Part shown: one piece after another, positions 46,692 to 57,437 of the stretch
How positions within the stretch are numbered: position 1 is the stretch's first letter
Layout of the letters: each line of letters begins with the position of its first letter
DNA from: Abelmoschus esculentus
Taxonomy: Eukaryota; Streptophyta; Magnoliopsida; Malvales; Malvaceae
Length of the DNA stretch: 64,000 bases
Reading direction: 5' to 3'
Assembly: GCA_035048815.1 (NCBI GenBank)
Contig: JAUCBN010000018.1
Span: 14,713,001 to 14,777,000, forward strand
Translations under genes and position numbers: made by a program
Notes under the pieces: generated by a model
What the model saw: the letters and a program-made list of their open reading frames with translations, nothing else
What the model was told of the DNA's origin: nothing
Databases searched by the model: none

Positions 46692-47340
46692 AAGTCTAGA
46701 TCTCATTTCTTAAACCTTTCAAAAACCTCTTACATCAAATCTTCTCCGTAACCACCAACTCTAGAGCATACCTACTCAATTATAGGAACTCTTGTTCATA
46801 AGCAAAGACCGAACGGTTCCCTTGCACAAGGTGAGTTAACCGATCCCTCGTGGTGTCAATGTGGGTCTCACCCACACACTTCTTCTCAAACTCATCAAGG
46901 AAGTCATCCTAAGTTGATTGATTGGGATATCATCCAAGCTCCACTATCTTTCACCATCCTCATGCATTGCCCTTTAGAAGAGACAGAAAACACGATAGCT
47001 TTTCTTCTAACAATAATATCTTTTGTCTCATGATCCACCGAGTATCATGCAACCCCTAGTCAACTTAGACAAGATTTTCTTACGCCGTCCCATGGAAGTC
47101 AACAAACCCTTGCTTTCGTACCCTCTCAATAGGTTCATCTTGAGACATAGCAGATGACCATGGTATAGCTTTCACGATCCCGTGTAACACCCAATTCATC
47201 TGTGAAAAGTAATTGGCACATTGACCAACTACATCATCCGACGGTGCCTCCATCTCAGGCACGTACTCATTGTCATATTCTCTTCCCCGGAACCCTAACT
47301 CTCCTCATCATCTCTATCTCTTCTTGACATTTTACTTACT
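46692..47340 (-). pseudogene. Gypsy gag N-terminal remnant
   Basis: Minus-strand frame 47262-47080 (MPEMEAPSDDVVGQCANYF...) is the gag start; the following region to 46692 has Gypsy gag text in several frames (for example around 46850-47000). It continues at 45240 on the other side of the solo LTR. Confidence 0.65.
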
Positions 47341-47481
47341 ACATAATAATCAAACGAGGTTATACCATTGAATTTTCAACATTAAAACAAGTACGACTTC
47401 GACTCATGGGTATATACTTATCTAACACTTATATACCATATTAGACTTCCCCAAGGACTTCCTAAAATTGACTAAACCTAA

Positions 47482-47493
47482 CTTTTGATACCA
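47482..47493 (-). other. Primer-binding site of the minus-strand Gypsy
   Basis: The minus strand reads TGGTATCAAAAG a few bases after the LTR end GGTGTTACA, close to the tRNA-Met-type site TGGTATCAGAGC. Confidence 0.7.
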
Positions 47494-47498
47494 CTAAA

Positions 47499-47762
47499 TG
47501 TAACACCTTCAACATGGATATTATATTGAGTCTTCGACTTAAAAATTGTATTTAAAAATTTTGCTTTCAAAAGCCCATTAAAACATTTCAAATTCAATAA
47601 AATTCCAATCATTTTAAATAGATATCAAATCCAAGTAAATATTACTAGTAAAAGAGATTCCAAAATATTATAACTATTTAAAAACAATTAAATCTAACCA
47701 AAATTAAGAAATAGTAACAATTACATATAAAGTCCTACAATTACATGGTCCATTACATCTAG
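47499..47762 (-). repeat. 5' LTR (part) of the minus-strand Gypsy
   Basis: Starts (plus strand) TGTAACACC and continues until the TCTAG at which the Sirevirus-like element inserted. A few further bases are found after 57428. Confidence 0.75.
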
Positions 47763-48926
47763 TGTAAAGCTAAAATTAATTTTGATATAACAATTATGTA
47801 TAAGGACTATTTTGCAATAAATTTTTAAGTCCCTAAGTCAAACTTTTGTTTTCAAGTCAAACCAAGAACCTTGAAATGAATTTTCTAAGTGTTTTTACAC
47901 GAGGGTATCGATACCCTAAGAACAGGTATCGATGCCGACCTGGGTTTTAAAGCATTGTTCTTGAGATCAAGAACAAGTATTGAAACACGGTTCAATACCT
48001 TTTCTTCACTGCCAACACCTGTTTCGAACTAAGTATCGAACCAGTTCGTGTATTTTAATTAATTTTAATATCATTTAAAATTATGACTCTAGGTATCGAT
48101 ACCAGTATTGATATGACCTTTAATCCCCAACAGCTATTTTAGCATTAAATGAGTTGACCGTTGGTGGGAGTTAAGACTTTGAATTGTGGTTAGCTTGTTC
48201 CGAAAAATATTTTGATACCGACCTTTATAGTTTCATAAAGGTATCAAAGTATGTATCGATACCCTTTGTATTAAATACACAACAACTCTTTCTATTTTGT
48301 TTTGTTTCGAAATAGGTTCTTCGTGTTTCGATACCGCCTACTATAGAGTGCATTTATGGTAGGAAGATAAAGTTCCAACGGCCTTATTTATATTCCCAAC
48401 AACCACAACGGTTAAAAATCAATGAGAGTGCATAAAATGAAGCATTTTCAACAGCATTAAGGACCATTGAACCTCAAGTAACATCCAAGCATACAAAATC
48501 CAACTCAAAGCAATTCATTGCATATTCTTGACTCCCAACTTGTGTACTTCATTTTGATTATTTGTAATTAAGTTTGGGGAGAGTGTTTTTGTATTTGGGG
48601 CTTATCAATCTTGTGAGAGAAACTTATTTTCCCATCTTTCTTAAATTTTAAACTTGTGAGGTTGAATCAATTCTTGGGTAGAAGAATTGATTCAAATTGT
48701 AACGGTTATCCCTTGAACCGAGAAAAAGGTCGAATTCTATTAGTGAATTGGTTTCAAAATCCTTAGTGGGAGCTAAGGTAATAGATGTAGAGCTTGTTCC
48801 GAATCTTGAACCACTATAATTCCTTTTTTCATCCATTTTCATATTTTTACCAAAAGTCCTCCACCAAAAATTTTAATTGCCAATTCACCTCCTCTCGGTC
48901 ATCTTTCAATATCGATCAACTCAACA
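47763..48926 (+). repeat. 5' LTR of the Sirevirus-like element
   Basis: TGTAAAGC...CTCAACA, 1164 bp, collinear with 56261-57423. Its 5' third carries the palindrome GTATCGATAC at about 47905, 48093 and 48256. The 3' part matches 1-435. Confidence 0.93.
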
Positions 48927-48928
48927 AT

Positions 48929-48940
48929 TGGTATCAGAGC
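48929..48940 (+). other. Primer-binding site (tRNA-Met type)
   Basis: TGGTATCAGAGC two bases after the LTR end, the standard site complementary to the 3' end of initiator tRNA-Met. Confidence 0.9.
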
Positions 48941-49013
48941 CTAATCTTTGAAGGGATTCACATCCACTAAAGAAGATCCAAGGAGTATTGATCTTATCTA
49001 CAAGACAAATCAA

Positions 49014-50090
49014 ATGGCCTCTACCTCCGGTACATGGAACGAGTCAAACTCCATCACCAAGACACCCTTCTTCAAGAGATAACTACCCCTATTGGAAGAA
49101 TAGGATGAGTTTGCTCATCAACTCCAATGACTATGTTCTATGGGACATAATAGAAGATGGCCCCTCAATTCCTATGAAGCAAGAAGAAGATAGGCAAGCG
49201 CTAAAGAAAAAGAACGAGATGACCGTTGAGGAGAGAAGAAGGATGACCACCAATGATAAAGCCTTGCACATCCTCTATTGTGCTCTAGGACCCGACATCT
49301 ACTCCAAGATGTTATCTTGTACAAGTGTTAAAGAAGTTTGAGACTCTTTGGAGACTACATATGAGGGCACCAATGACGTCAAGGGGATAAAGATAGGTCT
49401 TCTTAATCTCAACTACGAGAATTTCAAGATGGACCAGATGAAGACATCACCAAGATATTTGATAGATTCTCGGTGATCGTCAATGATCTCAAGGGTTTCG
49501 GTAAGATTATTATGGAAGAGAAGCTCATACGGAAGCTCATCTATTCTTTTCCCGAGTCTTGGGATAGTGAAAGGATCACTATCATTGAAGCTAAAGACTT
49601 GAAGACTCTAAAGCTTGATGCTCTTGTGGGTTCTCTTCTCACCCATGAGATTATGAAGAAAGGAAGGGAAGATGAAAAGAAGAAGGAAGAAGTGAAGCTA
49701 GAAAAACGAGAAGTTGAAAAGAAAAAGCAAGGAATTGCTCTCAAGGCTTCATCCTTCCAAGAAGAGGTGGATACGAGTGAAGAAGAAGATCTACAAGAGT
49801 TGGCTATGGTAGCCAAAAGGTTTATTAGACTCATTAGGGCTAACCGGAATATGAGATTCCGAAGAAAAAATGATTTTAAATCAAAGGGAAAAGAAGATGA
49901 CAAGGACCAAATTATTTGCTACGAATACAAGAAGCCAGTCACATTAGGACCGATTGCCCTTAATACAAAAGGAAAGGTTTTGAGAAGAATAAAAAGATGC
50001 AAAAGGCCCATGTTGCAACATGAAGTGATGAGGAGCCATCATCCGATGAGGACAATGAAGTGGTCAACTTGTGTCTCATAGCTCTTGATG
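49014..50090 (+). pseudogene. Sirevirus-like gag remnant
   Basis: An ATG at 49014 (MASTSGTWNESNSITK) fits the gag start but that frame stops at 49080; the homologous text goes on in another frame (DNYPYWKNRMSLLINSNDY, 49078 onward) to a TGA at 49339 that replaces Trp. After a further shift, 49473-50081 gives the capsid C-terminal part (LKGFGKIIMEEKLIRKLIYS), a Lys/Glu-rich segment, and a ruined zinc knuckle (ICYEYKKP, second Cys replaced by Tyr, remaining ligands out of frame) near 49914. Confidence 0.85.
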
Positions 50091-50443
50091 AGCCCAAGGT
50101 AACCCTTGAACCATCTTGTAATGATTTATCTTATGATGAACTATATGATGCATATGATGAGTTACAAGATATTTATGATGAGTTGGTTTTGAAGTTTAAA
50201 GAATCGATTTTGAAAAATAAGAAAATTATTTCCGATTTAAAAGAGAAAAACAATTCTTTGACTAAAATGATTTTGGATTTTAAAGAAAAGGTTGTTGTTT
50301 TAAATGATGATTTAAAATTCTTTCAAAAAGAAAATATTGATTTAAACAACCTTATTTGTAGCTTGAGTGAGAATCACCACAAAATAGAGAATGAGCTTAA
50401 GGAACAAATCAAATTGGTTGGTAGTTCTACTTTTGAAAAATGA
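50060..50443 (+). pseudogene. Coiled-coil segment between gag and protease
   Basis: 127 codons without a stop: repeated YDELYDAYDELQDIYDEL, then heptad-like Leu/Ile/Lys/Glu text to the end. It is the linker between capsid/knuckle and protease, a strongly predicted coiled coil. Such coiled coils are found in gag-pol polyproteins of this lineage. It lies in a different frame from the gag before it and the protease after it, which reflects frameshift mutations. Confidence 0.6.
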
Positions 50444-50694
50444 AGCTCTTCAAAACCCAACCATGTGAAAAAGAATTTTCAAAACCACAAACAAAAAAAT
50501 TTTCAAAGGCATGCTAGATATAAAAAAATTAGGAGTGTATGGGTTCCTAAAGAACTCATTATTTCTAATAATATTAGTGCCATTGCATCTTGGATTCCCA
50601 AGGGAACCAAGCTTTTAGGGACTAACTCTCATGGACCCAAAATGATTTGGGTACAAAAAAAAACTAAATCTTTGTTGTAGGTTGAGCATAGCTT

Positions 50695-52166
50695 CAAGTC
50701 AAAACATGTGGTACCTTGATAGTGGATGCTCAAGGCATATGACTGGAGACAAGAGACGATTTAATGAGTTAGAGCTCAAAAAGGGTGGAGTAGTAACTTT
50801 CGGTGACAACTCTAAAGGATAAATTGAGGGTATTGTCTCTATTGGTAATCACTCTTATATTTTAATTGAAAATGTCTTGCTTGTTAATGGTTTTAAGCAT
50901 AATTCATTGAGCATTAGTCAATTGTGTGATAAAGGTTTCTATGTCTCTTTTGATAAAAATGGTTGCAAAATAATAGACATAGAATCAAATAGAACAATGT
51001 TCATAGGTCATCGCATAGGAAATATATATATGGTGCATCTAGATGACATTAACCTTTCTCATACATGCTTAGTTGTTAGTAATGAAAATGATGCATGATT
51101 ATGGTATAGGAAACTAGGACATGCTAGCATAAGTGTTTTAGAGAAACTAGTCTCCCAAAATCTAGTTAGAGGTTTACCTAAGCTCAAGTTTTTCTTAGAT
51201 AAAATTTGTGATGCATGTGCTAAGGGTAAACAAAAGAAAGTTTCTTTTAAGTTCATTAATGATGTTTCAACTAGTAGAGTATTATAATTGATTCATATGG
51301 ATCTTTTTGGACCTATTAGGACAACTAGCTTGGGTGTAAAATTATATACTTTTGTTATTGTTGATGATTACTCTAGATACACTTGAGTTCTATTTTTAAG
51401 TAAAAAAGATGAAGCCTTAGAAAAAATCATCACATTTTCAAATACTTCTCAAAATAATCTTGATCAAAGAATTTCTCATATTAGAAGTGATCATAGAATC
51501 GAATTTCAAAATTTAAGTTTTGAGAATTTTTGTAATGAAAATAGGATTAGCCATAAATTTTTGGCTCCTCGTACTCCTCAACAAAATGAGGTAGTTGAGA
51601 AGAAAAATAGAACTTTAGAGGAAATGGCTAGAAACATGCTTTGTGAAAATAATTTACCTATGTATTTTTAAGCGGAAGCCACAAATACTTCATGTTATAT
51701 TATTAATCGAGTGACGATTAGGACAATTTTAAAGAAAACTCTTTATGAGATTTTAAAATCCAAAAAGCCTAACATTAGCTATTTTCATTCTTTCGGGTGC
51801 AAGTGTTTTCTTTTAAATAATGGAAAAGACAATTTAGGTAAATTTGATGCAAAAGGTGATGAAGCCATTTTTCTTGGATATTCTTTAAATTCAAAGGTTT
51901 ATAGAGTTTTCAAAAAAAGAACTTTAGTTTTAGAAGAGTCAATATATGTGTTTTTCGATGATAACCTCCTTCCTAGGAAGGATTCTTGTGATAATGATGA
52001 TGTAGGAATCATTGAAACCATTGATGATGGACAAGCATCAAACGTGGATGGGGTTCTAACCAATGAGGAAACACAAGATCCTCCAATAGAGACTTTAGAA
52101 AATGTAAAGCTTGAAGAAAAAGGAAGTGAGCTACCCAAGAGAGTTCAACTATGTCAAAAGTGGTGA
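50695..52166 (+). pseudogene. Copia protease and integrase remnant
   Basis: In one frame: WYLDSGCSRHMTG (protease active site, near 50709), the pre-integrase region (LWYRKLGHAS near 51098; CDACAKGK near 51210), the integrase core with Asp in HMDLFGP (51300), Asp in IRSDH (51490) and Glu in QQNEVVEKKNR (51580), then the C-terminal region YFHSFGCKCFLL and EAIFLGYS (51780-51880). The frame is broken by single stops near 50820, 51098, 51285, 51384 and 51669, each a simple substitution, so decay is by point mutation. Confidence 0.9.
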
Positions 52167-52910
52167 AATCTTGGGTGATCCATCCAAAGGGGCAATTACT
52201 CGTTCTTCTCTTAGATTAATGAATCATATTGCTTTTATCTCATGCATAGAGCTTAAGAATATCAATGAAGCCTTAAATGATGATTATTGGATATTGTCCA
52301 TGCAAGAAGAGTTAAATCAATTTGAGAGAATTAATGTACAAACATTAGTTGATAGGCCTAATGATAAATCTACTATAGAAACTAAATGGGTTTTTAGAAA
52401 CAAACTAGATGAGAGTGGTAACATTGTGAGAAATAAAGCTAGATTAGTTGCTCAAGGTTACACTCAAGAAGAGGGAATAGATTTCGATAAAACTTATGTA
52501 CCCATAACTAGAATGGAAGCCATTAGGATGTTACTTGCATTTGCATGTTGTCATGATTTCAAGCTTTTTCAAATAGATGTCAAAAATGTTTTCTTAAATG
52601 GTTTTATAAATGAAGAAGTGTATGTTGAACAACTACTGGATTTTGAAAATTCAAAATTTCCAAATCATGTTTTTAAATTAACTAAAGCTTTATATGGTTT
52701 GAAATAAGCCCCTAGAACTTGCTTGATATGAAAGGCTTTCAAACTTTTTGACTGAAAAGAGATTTGAAAAAGGGACGATGAATACTACACTTTTTATAAA
52801 AAAGTTTAAAAATAACATCTTAGTAGTTCAAATTTATGTTGATAATATTATTTTTGGATCTACTAATGAGTGTTATTGTCAAGAATTTTCTAAACTAATA
52901 CAAGGTGAAT
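52111..52910 (+). pseudogene. Copia reverse transcriptase remnant
   Basis: 52111-52707 carries EALNDDYWILSMQEELNQF, TKWVFRNKLDESGN, ARLVAQGYTQEEGIDF and FQIDVKNVFLNG (first catalytic Asp, FQIDVKSAFLNG in intact relatives), up to ALYGLK followed by a stop. The second catalytic box, near 52831, reads YVDN instead of YVDD in a new frame. Two separate frame breaks and a changed catalytic Asp make it inactive. Confidence 0.9.
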
Positions 52911-53780
52911 TTGAGATGAGCATGATGGGGGAGCCCTCATTCTTTTTGGGACTCCAAATTAAGCAAAGGAAGGATGACACCTTCATCAATCAAGCAAAAT
53001 ACATCAAGGATATGCTCAAGAAGTTTGGCTTGGAGAATGTGAAACCTCAAGCTACTCCTATGAGCTCATCTACTAAGCTTGATAAGGATGAAAGAGGTAA
53101 GTATGTTGATTCTAAATTATATAGATCCATGATAGGTTCATTGCTTTACCTTACCAAAAGTAGACAAAATATTATGTTTAGTGTTTGCTTGTGTGCTAGG
53201 TTTCAAGCTAGTCCTAGAGAATCACACTTAGTAGCCATAAAGAGAATTTTTAGGTACCTTAGAGACACACCTTGTTTAGGTCTTTGGTATCCTAAAGACT
53301 TATCCTTTGGTTTACATGCTTATTCGGATGCGGATTATGGAGGTTGTAAGATAGATAGAAAAACTACTTTCAGAATTTGTCAATTCCTAGGTAGTATGCT
53401 CATATCTTGGTTCTCTAAGAAACAAAATTGTGTAGCCTTATCTACCACCAAAGCGGAGTACATATCCTTAAGGAGTTGTTGTGCTTAAGTGTTAAGGATG
53501 AAACAATAACTCTTAGATTATAACATTAAGGTAGAAACCATACCTCTAAAATGTAACAATACTAGTTTCATATGTCTTACCAAAAACCCTATTTAATACT
53601 CTAGAACCAAACACATAAAAATTAGACACCACTTTATCAGAGATCATGTGTCTAAAAATGATATTGTTTTAGAGTTTATTGATACCTTAAACAAATTAAC
53701 GGATATTTTTACAAAATCTTTAGACAAAGAACGCTTTCGGACCCTTAGAAGAGAGTTCAGTCTAACTAGCATATCTTGAG
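52911..53780 (+). pseudogene. Copia RNase H and pol C-terminus
   Basis: Open until 53488: FFLGLQIKQ, the tether GSLLYLTKSRQNIMFSV, then RNase H with AYSDADYGGCKIDRKT (first Asp), WFSKKQNCVALSTTKAEYIS (Glu region). After the stop at 53486 the C-terminal text goes on (RTKHIKIRHHFIRDHV near 53600-53650; LTDIFTKSLDKERF near 53700) and ends at the TGA near 53777. Confidence 0.88.
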
Positions 53781-54672
53781 CTCTTAAGTATTATTTTTAT
53801 GCAAAATTTTGCTTGAATCTTGATTAAAATCATGCCTATGTTGTTTTGCATCTTGTTGCTTCTATGCATGTTGCTAGGGGCAGTATGATCTTGTTCATGC
53901 ATTTTAATCATGTCATAACATCATTTGCATGACTTTAGGGGCTTTAGAGAATCATTTCTAGTACTTTAGAAGCCTAAAATGCAAAGCACAACTAAGTGGT
54001 ATCAAAACAGGTTAAACATGTTTTGATACCTATTCATCGAGTTCATCTGGGAATTTTCTAGGAAGAACTGGTATTGAACCAAGTTTTGATACCAAGGTAT
54101 CGATACTAGCATAGAAATAGATTGTTTCGATACCTGTATCAAACCACACAACGACAGAATGCTTTAAAACTCTTCAAACCTAATTTTAATCAAATTAAAA
54201 CATTCCCAAAATACTCTCTCAAACCCTAGCCGCAAATACCTTATAAATTCCTCTTAAATCCATCAGTTTTAACACGAAATCAAGTGATTTTCTTAAGGGT
54301 TTTACATCACTACATAAAAGCCTACACTATATCATCAATCGGTGATTCAAAAATCTTAATTTCTTTCTAATCCATAATTAAGGTAATTTTCGAAAAATCT
54401 TATTTTCGTTTGATTTTAGGTTATTAAAATTTAGATTTTGAACATATTTTGAATGCTTATTGTATGGGTGTTCTTAATCCTACAAAAAAAAATTCAAAAT
54501 CAAATTTTTTTCAGTCGAATATAAATTGATTTTATTGTTTTGGTTTTTCACTAAAATTTTATTTTTTAAAATTCTCAAATACCTTGAATTATTGATTAAT
54601 AGGATTGAATTAGGTTGATAGAACATACAAGTTTTTATGAAACTAATCCCAAATTGTTTCAATCTCTAGATC
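53781..54672. other. Spacer between pol and ORF3
   Basis: About 0.9 kb, without coding potential. It carries text resembling the LTR ('gtatcgatac' near 54099, 'tttgataccaaggtatcgat'), and 'cattcccaaaatactctctc' to 54300, which looks like a leader. A promoter or splice acceptor for ORF3 could be here. Confidence 0.5.
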
Positions 54673-55850
54673 ATGACAGCCAAGAAACGATCTCGTATCG
54701 AAGCCAATGGCTTTTCATCATCTCATGCTCGAGTTGATATTCAAGAAGTTTTCTCCAAGAGTTTGGATACCCGTAGTAGGATTGACCACTTCAATCTCTA
54801 TCGAAATCATACTCTTAAAAAGAAACGGTGTGTCGATGTTCAATTCATGAACTCGCTCATGTACAAATTCCACTACTATAATCGTCTTCTCGAGTGGAAG
54901 TTCTTGCGTTTTCTCTCTCACACCTGCAAGTTCTTTCCAACTCTTTTCCTTATCTTTTATAGTAATTTCAAGTGTATTCTTTCTCCTACGGACAAGATTA
55001 AAGTGGTGGTTATTGAATCTTTCCTTATGGGCAAATCTTTTACAATTGATGCCATTACCTTTGTCGATGTTTTCGGTCTTGAGGATGAAAACTCTCCTGG
55101 TTATTTCACCGAATCGGTCACATCTCTTGACGTGCACGATCGCTTTCTACATCTTATCATCTCTTGATAGATTCGTCCATCAAATGGTAAGTACTCTCGT
55201 ATTCGTCAAGTTGATAGTTTTTGGTATAAATGTTTTCGTGAGAAAATTCATCCAAATCTTGCCCAAATCGTTTTTTCTGATATTGTTTGGCATGTCCAAA
55301 ACCTTGCCACTCCTCTTATACAATCCTTTCCTTATGCTTGTATTCTTAGCTCTATTTTCTTGCATTTAAAAATTGATCGTTCGTTTGATAAAGTAGAATC
55401 CCTAAAAGAACTTATTGGTGAGACATCTCTTAACCATGTCCACTTTCAATATGTCTCTAATGGTGAATGGGTTCGCGGTTCTCCTCCTCCTCCCATTGAT
55501 CCCGAGCCTCTTCGTCAAACTGCTCTAAATATCGAAATGATAGCTTTTCTCACTTCGAGGTTTGACAACTTGGATGCTCAATTTGGCTCTTTAAATGCAC
55601 GCTTGGATTCCATGTATGGAAGGCTTGACTCTATGTCAACTCAATTCCAATCGAGTTTCGATGATATAAGTACGAGATTGACGGGCTTAGAGACTCAAGA
55701 TCATTCTATGCAAGTCGCCCTTGAAGCTCTTCGCCATAGCCAAAGCTTTCCAATGCCGATGGAGATGACAATGAGGAAGAAGAAGAAGAAGAAGAAGAAG
55801 ATGATGATGATGATGATGGAATTGATGGTGATGATATGTCTGATGAGTGA
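54673..55850 (+). pseudogene. Third ORF of the Sirevirus-like element (env-position ORF)
   Basis: ATG at 54673 opens a frame that stays coding-like for about 1.1 kb, broken only by adjacent TGA and TAG codons (55165-55170) and by a frame change near 55755. The N-terminal 160 residues (basic start MTAKKRSRIEANG; LEWKFLRFLSHTCKFFPTLF; DKIKVVVIESFLMGKSFTID) resemble the 'putative plant transposon protein' domain (Pfam Transposase_32 as I recall). The C-terminal half has a proline patch (GSPPPPIDPEP), then a heptad stretch (LTSRFDNLDAQFGSLNARLD... to LTGLETQDHS). After the frame change an acidic tail of Glu then Asp residues ends at the TGA at 55848-55850. I see no signal peptide or clear membrane anchor, so 'env-like' describes position only. 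Confidence 0.7.
55786..55816. repeat. (GAA)n/(GAT)n tract encoding the acidic tail
   Basis: Perfect GAA-type triplets followed by GAT triplets. In one frame they encode Lys/Met, in the ORF3 tail frame Glu/Asp, and on the other strand Phe/Ile. Slippage here may explain the frame change. Confidence 0.8.
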
Positions 55851-56085
55851 TCTTAGCTTTATTTTATGCTTTGCTTTGGCTTTAGGACTAATTATGTTTT
55901 TCTTTCGCAATATGTCGCATTTTCATTGATATTAGAACTTATGCACCTTTGTTATTTCTTTATGCTTTGAACATACTTTGTTGGATTTGGATATTTTATA
56001 CTATGGATTATATTTTATGGATTATTATATTTAATGTTATGCTTGCTTTAAATTTTGCCTTATATTTCATTGATTTTGATCTAAC

Positions 56086-56260
56086 AAAAAGGGGGAGAAA
56101 TATTTTGTTTTTAAGTTAGGGAACCACCCATTTTTAAAATTTAAAGTTATGCATATATTAAGGGGGAGTCCTTTTAAAAGTTTTCAAAGTTTTGGAATCT
56201 AAAATCTTGATTTAAACTTAAAAATTTTCAATGTTTTTGTTATATCAAAAAGGGGGAGAT
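56086..56260 (+). promoter_or_regulatory. Three polypurine-tract copies before the 3' LTR
   Basis: AAAAAGGGGGAGAAA (56086-56100), AAGGGGGAG (56160-56168) and AAAAAGGGGGAGAT (56247-56260), the last adjoining the LTR. The first and third share upstream context ('t[ca]aaaaagggggaga'). The last is the expected plus-strand primer; the others are accessory. Confidence 0.85.
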
Positions 56261-57423
56261 TGTAAAACTAAAATTGATTTTGATATAATAATTATGTATA
56301 AGGACCATTTTGTAATAAATTTTTAAGTCCCTAAGTCAACTTTTGTTTTCAAGTCAAACCAAAAACTTTGAAATGAATTTTCTAAGTGTTTTTACATGAG
56401 GGTATCGATACCCTAAGAACAGGTATCGATACTGACTTGGGTTTTAAAGCATTGTTCTTGAGATCAAGAACAAGTATCGAAATATGGCTCGATACCTTTT
56501 CTTCACTGCCAACACCTGTTTCCAACAATGTATCGAACCAATTTGTGTATTTTAATTAATTTTAAAATCATTTAAAATTATGACTCCAGGTATCGATATC
56601 AGTATCGATACGATCTTTAATCCTCAACGACTATTTTAGCATTAAATGAGTCGACCGTTGGTGGTAGTTAAGACTTTGATTGGTGGTTAGCCTATTCCGA
56701 AACATGATTCGATACCGACCTTTACAGTTTCATAATAGTATCGAAACATGTATCGATACCCCTTGTATTAAATGTACAACGTCTCTTTCTATTTTGGTCT
56801 ATTTCGAAAAATTTTCTTCGTGTTTCGATACCGCCTGCTACAGAGTGCATTTATGGTGAGAAGATGAAATTCCAACGGCCTTATTTACATTCCCAACAAC
56901 TACAATGGTTAGAAATCAATGAGAGAGTATAAAATGAAGTATTTTCAACAACATTAAGGACCATTGAACCTCAAGCAATATTCAAGCACACAAAATCCAA
57001 CTCAAAGCACTTCATTGTATATTCTTGACTCCCAACTTGTGTACTTCATTTTGATTATTTGTAATTAAGTTTAGGGAGAGTATTTTTGTATTTGGGGCTT
57101 ATCAATCTTGTGAGAGAAACTTATTTGCCCATCTTTCTTCAATTTTAAACTTGTGAGGTTGAATCAATTCTTGGGTAGAAGAATTGATTCGAATTGTAAT
57201 GGTTATCCCTTAAACCGAGAAAAAGGTCGAATTCCATTAGTAAATTGGTTTTAAAATCCTTAGTGGAAGCTAAGGTAGTGGATAAAAATCTTGTTCCGAA
57301 GCTTGAACCACTATAATTCCTTGTGTCATCCATTTTCATATTATTACCAAAAGTCCTCCACCAAAAATTTTAATTACCAATTCATCCCCTTTTGACCATC
57401 TTTCAAGATCGATCAACTCAACA
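56261..57423 (+). repeat. 3' LTR of the Sirevirus-like element
   Basis: TGTAAAAC...CTCAACA, 1163 bp. GTATCGATAC occurs near 56401, 56422, 56605 and 56751. Ends at 57423, followed by the TCTAG duplication. Confidence 0.93.
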
Positions 57424-57437
57424 TCTAGTAAAAGTAC

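Larger units (their letters stand above)
43282..47762 (-). mobile_element. Ty3/Gypsy retrotransposon, minus strand, internally deleted and interrupted
   Basis: LTR pieces at 43282 to about 43455 and 47499-47762 are collinear ('tttcaaaagcccattaaaac', 'tagatatcaaatccaagtaa' in both). Between them, on the minus strand, come primer site, gag with zinc knuckle, protease region and the first part of reverse transcriptase. RNase H and integrase are absent: the reverse transcriptase runs almost directly into the 3' LTR remnant. A solo LTR (45246-46686) sits in gag, and the 5' LTR is cut at 47762 by the Sirevirus-like element, beyond which only a few bases (57429-57437) remain before the next Gypsy begins. 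Confidence 0.82.
47763..57423 (+). mobile_element. Complete Sirevirus-like Copia retrotransposon with a third ORF
   Basis: 9661 bp from TGTAAAGC to CTCAACA, flanked by TCTAG (47758-47762 and 57424-57428). LTRs of 1164 and 1163 bp; a tRNA-Met primer site; gag; pol in Copia order (protease, integrase, reverse transcriptase, RNase H); a third ORF; then three polypurine-tract copies before the 3' LTR. Extra ORF after pol and multiplied polypurine tracts are traits described for Sireviruses. All genes have stops or frameshifts, so it cannot move by itself. The LTRs differ at five of the first 60 bases by my reading, so the insertion is not recent. Confidence 0.93.

Noticed and set aside
48929..48940. 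tRNA-like match TGGTATCAGAGC, also at 59419
   Set aside because: These are retrotransposon primer-binding sites, complementary to a tRNA 3' end, not tRNA genes. No tRNA gene was found elsewhere.
55701..55910. Minus-strand frame with a run of Phe and Ile
   Set aside because: Antisense of the GAA/GAT triplet tract in ORF3.
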